18,953 nucleotides of DNA from Armatimonadota bacterium (GTDB lineage Bacteria > Armatimonadota > Fimbriimonadia > Fimbriimonadales > Fimbriimonadaceae): positions 1 to 18,953 of the forward strand of contig JAEVZK010000026.1 in the NCBI GenBank assembly GCA_023392285.1. The letters run 5' to 3'. A model generated the notes under the pieces. The model searched no databases and had not been told where the DNA came from. It saw only the letters and a program-made list of their open reading frames with translations. The position numbers and the translations under genes were made by a program. The stretch's first letter is position 1; each line of letters opens with the position of its first letter. Shown in pieces: positions 7,017-13,160 of the stretch.

Positions 7017-8678
7017 ATGATCGTCGAGCTGATCGTCGAGAATCTTGCCATTATCGATCGGGTTCAGCTTCAGCTTGGACCTGGATTCACCGTGCTCACC
7101 GGTGAAACCGGCGCTGGAAAATCTCTATTGATCGACGCGATCGAACTTGTCTTGGGAGAACGCGCCGACTCGGATCTCGTCCGCTCCGGAATGTCTAAAG
7201 CCTCGGTGTCGGTTGCATTCGATTTATCGGCTCGGCCGGACATCTTATCCGCCCTCGAAAGCTTGGGGATCGGGGTGGAAGATGGGCTTCTCACGATCCA
7301 TCGCGATGTGTTCGCGGAGGGCCGATCTCAGTGCCGGATCGCGGGGCGACTGGCACCCCTTTCGCAACTCAAACAGCTTGGCTCGCTTCTCGTGGATCTG
7401 CACGGACAGCACGATCATCAATCCCTACTCGACCCGGCAAAGCACCTTCACTTTTTCGATGATTGGATCGGCGAACCTGCTGCAACACTCCGCGGCAAAG
7501 TCGCCGACGCTTTTGCCAACGTGATGGAGATTCGAACGAAGCTGGATGCCAGTCGGAAGAGCGTACGAGACCGGGAGCATCGCCTCGACCTATTGCGCTT
7601 CCAGATTGAGGAGATCGAGAGCGCCTCGCCGGTCGCTGGAGAATTTGATACCCTCGAATCGAAGCTGAATCGCCTTCGAAACATCGAGCGCCTCACCCAA
7701 TCGGCGGCCTCTGCGCTCGAAAGTATGACGCGGGATTTCGGAGCAGGGGACCTGTTGCGAGAAGCGCTGAAGGCGCTCGACCAAGTTCACAAGCTCGACT
7801 CCGACGCTGCCGACATGATTGCAGGCTTTCTGGATGCTCAGATCAAGCTGGACGAGGCGACCTCGCAACTCAACGCGTATGTCGATGGCTTGGAAGCAGA
7901 TCCGGCCGAGCTCGAATTCACTGCCGAGCGGCTGGACATCCTGAAGCGGCTTCGGCGGAAATACGGCGCAGACGAAGCCGAAATCCTTGCCTTTCTGCAC
8001 GGCGCGCAGTCCGAATTGGACGGGCTTCTCAGCGCGGAGGAGGATGAGGGTGAACTCGAGTTGCGATTGGTGGCGGCTGAGCAATCGCTTCAGGAGAAGG
8101 CAGAACACCTCAGTGAACTGCGCCGGTCCAAGGCAGAGGAATTTGGCAGTCTAGTCGTCGTTCAACTGCGTGAATTGTCGATGCCCCGCGCGATTTTTCA
8201 GGCGAGCGTTTCCGCGAAAGCAGTGGACGCGAGTGGTGCGGACGCGGTCGAATTCTTCTTTACCGCCAATGCGGGAGAGCCCCCTCGGCCCCTAGCCAAG
8301 ATCGCGAGTGGCGGCGAAATCTCAAGGGTCATGCTTGCGATCAAGACGACAATGGCGGGTCGAGCCGGAGTTCCGACTTTGATTTTCGACGAAGTCGATT
8401 CGGGCCTTGGAGGCGCGGCCGCGGTGACGGTGGGAAGCAAGCTGGAAGAACTGTCGTTGAATTATCAGGTTCTCGTGATCAGCCACCTGCCAGCGATAGC
8501 GGCCAAGGCAGCATCTCACTTCCGCATTGAAAAGACTGAGCGAAATGGTCGCGTAGTGACCGCCGTTCGTCACATCGAATCTGAGGAACGAGTGGACGAG
8601 ATTGCGCGAATGCTGGTGGGTGAAGCGGTCACTGATTCGGCAAGGTCGAGCGCAGCCGAACTTTTAGGGCAGCAGTAG
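7017..8678 (+). CDS. recN: DNA repair protein RecN (SMC-like ATPase)
   Basis: A 553-residue SMC-family protein that acts in double-strand-break repair with RecA. Walker A is GETGAGKS (29-36), followed by a Q-loop-like HGQHDHQS. A long helical, coiled-coil middle spans about 150-380. The ABC signature is IASGGEISRVML (from about 429) and Walker B is LIFDEVDSGLGG (Asp458, Glu459). The C-terminal H-loop region VISHLPAIAAKA is intact, so the ATPase head is complete. The gene starts 37 nt after the GNAT stop. There is no strong Shine-Dalgarno directly before the ATG, and I see no SOS box in the gap. Confidence 0.95.
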   Translation: MIVELIVENLAIIDRVQLQLGPGFTVLTGETGAGKSLLIDAIELVLGERADSDLVRSGMSKASVSVAFDLSARPDILSALESLGIGVEDGLLTIHRDVFAEGRSQCRIAGRLAPLSQLKQLGSLLVDLHGQHDHQSLLDPAKHLHFFDDWIGEPAATLRGKVADAFANVMEIRTKLDASRKSVRDREHRLDLLRFQIEEIESASPVAGEFDTLESKLNRLRNIERLTQSAASALESMTRDFGAGDLLREALKALDQVHKLDSDAADMIAGFLDAQIKLDEATSQLNAYVDGLEADPAELEFTAERLDILKRLRRKYGADEAEILAFLHGAQSELDGLLSAEEDEGELELRLVAAEQSLQEKAEHLSELRRSKAEEFGSLVVVQLRELSMPRAIFQASVSAKAVDASGADAVEFFFTANAGEPPRPLAKIASGGEISRVMLAIKTTMAGRAGVPTLIFDEVDSGLGGAAAVTVGSKLEELSLNYQVLVISHLPAIAAKAASHFRIEKTERNGRVVTAVRHIESEERVDEIARMLVGEAVTDSARSSAAELLGQQ

Positions 8679-8722
8679 GCCGGGAATTACTTGCCGCCTG
8701 CGTAACGTACTTGTGTCGGTAA

Positions 8723-9223
8723 GTGCTTGCAGAACTCACCATCGAGGAGGCGACCCTTCCTGAGCTGCCATCCCTCGCCCGATTTATATCGGAGGTCTTT
8801 CTCGCCTCGCCGCTGTTCCAAGGGGTCGATGAAGCCCGCTATGCGGCGGATGTTATTCTGACCGCTTTGCAGCAGGCCACCGTTTTCGTGGTGCGCAGTT
8901 CAGGCGAGATTATGGGTGCCGCTGCTCTGAGTTCACCTCAACGTCATTCGCCATGCGAACACATTCGAAGGCACCCGTCGCTTGGCTTCTTGACAGTCCG
9001 ACCGGAAGCTCGAGGGCAGGGAGTTGGTGGCCTCTTGTGTGAGGCAGTCGAAGCCTATGCCAAGGGCCGCGGTTACCCGTTGCTTCTGGTGTCCGCGACG
9101 ACTCGCGGCGGATGTCTTCCCCGCTACTATGAGCAGATGGGTTACATTTACCTGGAACAGTTCCACTGGCCCTCGGCTCCATCCCCTAGCTGGATTATGG
9201 CAAAGGCCCTGACTCTGTCTTAG
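8723..9223 (+). CDS. GNAT family N-acetyltransferase
   Basis: A 166-residue protein with the GNAT core in its C-terminal half: FLTVRPEARGQGVGGLLCEAV carries the acetyl-CoA pyrophosphate loop RGQGVGG, and YYEQMGY is the usual last strand. The substrate cannot be told. The GTG at 8723 is the only reasonable start near the beginning of the frame and lacks a strong ribosome binding site. It follows recN by 44 nt and is the last gene of the plus-strand run. It converges on the PEP-CTERM gene. Confidence 0.8.
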   Translation: MLAELTIEEATLPELPSLARFISEVFLASPLFQGVDEARYAADVILTALQQATVFVVRSSGEIMGAAALSSPQRHSPCEHIRRHPSLGFLTVRPEARGQGVGGLLCEAVEAYAKGRGYPLLLVSATTRGGCLPRYYEQMGYIYLEQFHWPSAPSPSWIMAKALTLS

Positions 9224-9248
9224 CTTTCCTGAAGGGGTTCAGAAGCTT

Positions 9249-9281
9249 CAGTCGCCATGGACTCCCGTCTCGTGGCGACTG
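9249..9281. terminator. Hairpin between convergent genes, possible bidirectional terminator
   Basis: A perfect 9-bp inverted repeat, CAGTCGCCA (9249-9257) and TGGCGACTG (9273-9281), with a 15-nt loop. It sits midway between two gene 3' ends. Neither side has a U-tract, so intrinsic termination is only inferred from the stem and its position. Confidence 0.5.
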
Positions 9282-9311
9282 CTGCCTCTGTCCAGATCCT
9301 CTGGATGAGGA

Positions 9312-9950
9312 TTATTTCTTGCGTCGTCTGAGGAGCGCTATACCGCCCAACGCGAGTGCAGCAAGCGACGCTGGCTCGGGCACGGTATTAATGATGGCCT
9401 CAGAGTAATTACCGTGATCGAAATTTAGGTCCCAGGTGCCAATCTGAAAGTCTCCCTTAAAAAAGCGAGTGACGCCCCCGTTGTAGCTATCATAGAGCCG
9501 GATTGCAGTCGGCCCCGATGCTGAATTCACTGTGAACGAGAATGTCGTCACTTTGAGACGGTTGATTCCGTCGTGCATCACTCCTACCGGAGCAATTGGC
9601 TGATCGGGCGGTAGCTGCCCAAGCAGTTCCCTTTGCGCATCGCCATCCTGCACGCTTGTGTTGATAGCGACTCCAGGCGACCAATAGGAAGTGTCCCATG
9701 GTGCCGGCTCCGACATTGTAGACGGTGTCGCATTAGTTAGGATGCTGGAATCCCATCCAATTGTAAGATTGGCGTCGCTTAAGGTGAGTGGTTCGGTGCC
9801 GTTGCTATTGGTATAGACAGTGAGCGTGACGGTATCACCGATTGCGGCGGTCTGATTTGCAACTTCCCACCAAAGATTGATGACCTGCGCATGACCAACC
9901 GAGCCCAACAATAAAGTACAAGACGCTAGCAGCGTCAATTTAAAATTCAT
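9312..9950 (-). CDS. PEP-CTERM surface protein with a possible cohesin-like beta-sandwich
   Basis: A 212-residue exported protein. Residues 1-21 are a Sec signal peptide (LTLLASCTLLLGSVGHA). The last 23 residues are a classic PEP-CTERM sorting tail: VPEPASLAAL, a hydrophobic helix, then RRRKK. Such tails are recognised by exosortase, which is not in this window. The mature region is Thr/Ser/Asn-rich. It opens with AIGDTVTLTVYTN and LTIGWDSSIL, the pattern seen at the start of cohesin and related beta-sandwich domains; this is an inference from pattern only. An AAGGAG lies about 14 nt upstream of the ATG and a TATAAT further up, so it probably has its own promoter. The two proteins encoded upstream carry dockerin-like ends, which makes the cohesin reading worth testing. 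Confidence 0.85.
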   Translation of the reverse strand: MNFKLTLLASCTLLLGSVGHAQVINLWWEVANQTAAIGDTVTLTVYTNSNGTEPLTLSDANLTIGWDSSILTNATPSTMSEPAPWDTSYWSPGVAINTSVQDGDAQRELLGQLPPDQPIAPVGVMHDGINRLKVTTFSFTVNSASGPTAIRLYDSYNGGVTRFFKGDFQIGTWDLNFDHGNYSEAIINTVPEPASLAALALGGIALLRRRKK

Positions 9951-9975
9951 GATGTTTACAAGAACTCCTTTCTAA

Positions 9976-9981
9976 ATTATA
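9976..9981 (-). promoter_or_regulatory. -10 element (TATAAT) for the PEP-CTERM gene
   Basis: A consensus TATAAT on the minus strand sits between the hairpin at 10024-10044 and the AAGGAG of the PEP-CTERM gene. No good -35 hexamer is found. The predicted start near 9969 gives a short leader that still contains the Shine-Dalgarno. Confidence 0.5.
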
Positions 9982-10023
9982 ACTCAAGTTATCGCTTTAG
10001 AAGATACTAGGTTTGGGGTATTA

Positions 10024-10044
10024 GGCCCGGTATTTTTCCGGGCC
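10024..10044 (-). terminator. Hairpin downstream of the 996-residue dockerin-like protein gene
   Basis: A 7-bp G+C-only stem (GGCCCGG and CCGGGCC) with a 7-nt loop begins 18 nt past the stop codon at 10062. In minus-strand RNA it is followed by UAAUACC with no U-run, so it may act as a weak terminator or as a 3'-end stabiliser. It separates this gene from the PEP-CTERM promoter. Confidence 0.55.
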
Positions 10045-10061
10045 AACACACCATGCTGAAG

Positions 10062-13052
10062 CTAACGTCCCTGCGGCGGGCGCCAAGACATGACTTCATT
10101 TTTCGTGATGATTCCATCACGGTTGAGATCCATGCTGAGTACGATGACCCGTGAAAGGCCGGTCTCTTTTATGACTTCGTCCACGGTTTGACTGCCGTCG
10201 CCAGCTAGCCTTGGACGGAATCCACCCACTGAATCACTGTCCCCAGCCAGCAGCCAGTTGGATACGATCAAGTTGCGGTCAGACAGATCAATGTTCAGCG
10301 AGCCATCTAGATTAACTTGCCGTGGAGTCGCAGATTGCCCGATTGTTGTGTTTGGAGATTGTCCGACTCCGACACCGTTATTCGCAGCCCAAACTGCTAA
10401 GTCGGAGACGTTCACGATATTGTTGTTCGTTACATCTCCCATCCTCAGGTTGGCAGAGCTCGTGAAGTTACCCGCAGCTCCAGAAATTCCCGATTGGGTA
10501 GCCAGCGAGAAGAATGGATCCTTTATGAATGCACGAGTCAAATCGGCATCACCATCGACCGAGTTGGCGGCCCCACCATCTGCCGCGTCAAGATCCTGAT
10601 AGGTGATTAAGACTGTGCCCTGACGGCTCGAAGTACTGCCGACATTTACGGGAGTGTTGAAGTTAACGAGCTTATCGACAACGATCGGAGCATGGCTGCC
10701 ACCGGTCGCCCCAACCTTGATAGACACCCAGCGAGTAACGTCCGATGTTACACCCACCTCCGTTACCGTTACTGCGATGTTCACAGTGCTCACGTTGAAA
10801 GTGGAGGACTGCGAGGTGGCGTTACCCGCTCGGTCAACCACTGACATGACCACCGTTGCGGTGCCGTTCGGAGTTGTGCCAGTGATAGGCAACGTGGCTC
10901 GGAATGTGTTGCCCGCTACAGAAACGGTGGTAAGGGTAGTGGTAGATCCGTCGGCCCATGTGATCACACCGGTGGGTCGCTTGTCCAATCCAGACCTAGC
11001 AGCCCCAAGATCCGTGGCATCCACCGTGATCTCGAGATTACCTTGCACCACGTTTGGAGAGACCCAAGAAGATCCTCCCAATGTCGGCGTTGTTAACGTC
11101 GGCGCTGTATTGTCAATGACAACAGCGTTTGAGTTTGAGGTCAGTGCGGGAATGTCGTTAAACAGCGGTGATCCACCGGAGAACTGAGTCACGTTCGTGC
11201 CTGCGGGAGGTTGGAACGTTGTGTTCACGACTCCCTCTGCACCCGGCGTGAAATAGAGGAAAGCGACCGCAAGATTCGCCGCATTCTCCGATTCGGCCGC
11301 AGCGGCGAAGTCCAGTGTGGAATTTATGTTCGTTGGAATGAACGTGTTGTATGGTCCAGAGTGCTGTCCCATGCCAAATGTCTGGCCGGTGCTGTTCGAC
11401 ATAAACGCCTGATAACCGGTGACACTTTGAAGCAGGTTAGCTTGTCCAACCCGGTATTGAATCGCGTTGGCTCCCTCAGCCGAACGGACATACGCATCGT
11501 CCGCAAATGAGAACAGGACGTTCTCGGCCGCGTCGGTCGAGAAGTTAGTAACTGTTGCGGCGGCTGCAGCGGCAGTATGCTCGTGCGTTTCAAAGCCCGC
11601 AATGAATCCTGCCCCGGTGTAGTCAAGGGGGAAAGGTGTATTCGTGTCCATGTTCATCCCATTGGTGGATCCGAGCGTGTACACGCTAAAGGCAGCAGGA
11701 CCGTCCAGAGGCATCACCGTGCCGCTAAACATTCCTCCAAAAATCGTTCCATTCACTCGAACCTTTGTGGTTCCAGCTGGAAGGATCGCAGGTGTGCCGT
11801 TTGTTTCGAGAGCGGCAATCGAACCGGTAGTGAGTTGCTCGGCACCGATGCGCGCAACGTAGTTGCCGCTCAAGTCCGTAACGAACTGAATGCCAAACGA
11901 TGTGGTAGCGCTTATCATTCCCACAGTAAATGTGTCGCCGGTAGCGAATGGAGGAACGTTACCAACGCCTTGACCAAACTGGAACGGCTTCCAATTGCCG
12001 CCGAGTTCGACGTCAGCCTCGAAGCGAGTTCCGTTCACGTCGTTTGCGTTCGGAAGCTGAATTTGATTCGGCACTTTATTGACATCGTTAAAGGGAGTGA
12101 ATGTGCCATTCACTGCGTTGTCGTTGACGATCACATTCGTGCCGTTCCGCTCAAAGGTCTGACCTACACCTAAACCGAGAGGAATGGTGGAAGAGATGGC
12201 GATGCCCGATTGGCTGCTGGGACCCGACGGGTTCAAGGCACCGCTGCTGGACGAGCGATAAGAACCGTTAAGATCTACCGGATACCCTTCCTGGTTGATC
12301 GGGGAGGCGGTGATGTCATCCCAGTAGATGTCGTAAGAGTCACTCAAACCAGGTGGATAGTTACCCGTACCAAGCGTTGCATCGTTGAAGTTGTAGCCTT
12401 GAATGATCATGCTGTTGAACTTCATCGATCCGAATGTCTTGGAGTCAGAGTAGACGAGCTTTCCATCTACGTAGTACTCGAAGACGCCCGGCTTGAGCTT
12501 GATTTCAAGGGTGTACCAGCGGTTGGTGGTGACGCCGCCAGGAACAGCAGCGGAAACCGGAATCCAAGCACTAGCCTCGTTGTCCCATACTCGGCAGTTG
12601 AGCGAAGAACCGTTCGTGTTGGCAAAACCAATGATGGGATAGGCTTGAACAACGTTCGCATTATCGGCGCAGATGCCCCAAATGTCGGAGCGGCGGAAGT
12701 TCGTCGACCAGTCGGTTCCGACGTAAATCTTGCCTTGTATCGATGTATAGGTTCCGTTGCCAAGATCATAATCTCGACCTTGAGTGTTGTAGAAGGTGCT
12801 TTGATAGCCTGAGGGTCGGCTGGCAAGTCCATCAGCGGCGCTGATTCCCAGGTGGAGACGATTGTCTCCGCCAAAGTTCATCGAGTCGAAAGCAGCCGGA
12901 GCGTAGCGGTCTACATACCATGCGTTTGGTGCCTGAGTGGGGCTGAGAATCGGGTTCGAGTTAAATGGATTCGTAAAGTATGTGCTGGCCACTGCGGAGC
13001 TGGCCGAAAGAGCCGCCCACGCAATCGCCATCGAAGCGATAAAAGTTTTCAT
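10062..13052 (-). CDS. Large secreted protein with lectin-like, Ig-like, dockerin-like and EF-hand parts (paralogue A)
   Basis: A 996-residue exported protein. Residues 1-23 are a Sec signal peptide. Residues about 25-250 look like a concanavalin/LamG jelly-roll (WYTLEIKLKPG, FEYYVDGKLVYSD, YDIYWDDI). From about 255 (YPVDLNGSY) to about 640 runs a module shared with the neighbouring gene, with FEADVELGGNW, GDTFTVG, FADDAYVRS (about 514) and YRVGQANL. I do not recognise this module. An Ig-like segment follows (DNTAPTL near 645, VDRAGN near 740). Two dockerin-like calcium loops come next: GDVTNNNIVNVSDLAVW (about 872-888) and NLDGSLNIDLSDRNLI (about 913-929). A canonical EF-hand loop DLNRDGIITKNE (975-986) ends 10 residues from the C-terminus. 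AAGGA/AGGAA lies before the ATG. There is no PEP-CTERM tail or SLH domain, so attachment may be through the dockerin. Glycan binding is inferred. Confidence 0.85.
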   Translation of the reverse strand: MKTFIASMAIAWAALSASSAVASTYFTNPFNSNPILSPTQAPNAWYVDRYAPAAFDSMNFGGDNRLHLGISAADGLASRPSGYQSTFYNTQGRDYDLGNGTYTSIQGKIYVGTDWSTNFRRSDIWGICADNANVVQAYPIIGFANTNGSSLNCRVWDNEASAWIPVSAAVPGGVTTNRWYTLEIKLKPGVFEYYVDGKLVYSDSKTFGSMKFNSMIIQGYNFNDATLGTGNYPPGLSDSYDIYWDDITASPINQEGYPVDLNGSYRSSSSGALNPSGPSSQSGIAISSTIPLGLGVGQTFERNGTNVIVNDNAVNGTFTPFNDVNKVPNQIQLPNANDVNGTRFEADVELGGNWKPFQFGQGVGNVPPFATGDTFTVGMISATTSFGIQFVTDLSGNYVARIGAEQLTTGSIAALETNGTPAILPAGTTKVRVNGTIFGGMFSGTVMPLDGPAAFSVYTLGSTNGMNMDTNTPFPLDYTGAGFIAGFETHEHTAAAAAATVTNFSTDAAENVLFSFADDAYVRSAEGANAIQYRVGQANLLQSVTGYQAFMSNSTGQTFGMGQHSGPYNTFIPTNINSTLDFAAAAESENAANLAVAFLYFTPGAEGVVNTTFQPPAGTNVTQFSGGSPLFNDIPALTSNSNAVVIDNTAPTLTTPTLGGSSWVSPNVVQGNLEITVDATDLGAARSGLDKRPTGVITWADGSTTTLTTVSVAGNTFRATLPITGTTPNGTATVVMSVVDRAGNATSQSSTFNVSTVNIAVTVTEVGVTSDVTRWVSIKVGATGGSHAPIVVDKLVNFNTPVNVGSTSSRQGTVLITYQDLDAADGGAANSVDGDADLTRAFIKDPFFSLATQSGISGAAGNFTSSANLRMGDVTNNNIVNVSDLAVWAANNGVGVGQSPNTTIGQSATPRQVNLDGSLNIDLSDRNLIVSNWLLAGDSDSVGGFRPRLAGDGSQTVDEVIKETGLSRVIVLSMDLNRDGIITKNEVMSWRPPQGR

Positions 13053-13070
13053 CTGTTCCTAGTCCTTCAG

Positions 13071-13099
13071 AAAAAACACCTCGCCGCAAAGACGGCGAA
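13071..13099 (-). terminator. Intrinsic terminator between the two large secreted-protein genes
   Basis: In minus-strand RNA a 7-bp stem (UUCGCCG with CGGCGAG, 6-nt loop, 13080-13099) is followed after GUG by six U residues (13071-13076). It lies in the 108-bp gap, just before the Shine-Dalgarno of the 996-residue gene. It probably ends or attenuates transcription from the upstream paralogue. Confidence 0.7.
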
Positions 13100-13103
13100 A
13101 GTG

Positions 13104-13151
13104 CCAGCCCGGAAGACCGGGCCGGAGTCGAGTCGCTGCCACTTGGCAGCG
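13104..13151 (-). repeat. Two consecutive G+C-rich hairpins 3' of paralogue B
   Basis: Hairpin one is 13104-13125 (9-bp arms with one G-U pair, TCTT loop in the transcript). Hairpin two is 13134-13151 (7-bp arms CGCTGCC and GGCAGCG, 4-nt loop) and begins 9 nt past the stop codon. With the terminator at 13071-13099 they make three stem-loops in about 80 nt. They may stabilise the 3' end of the upstream mRNA, or leave only partial read-through into the second gene. Confidence 0.65.
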
Positions 13152-13160
13152 AAAATGTTT

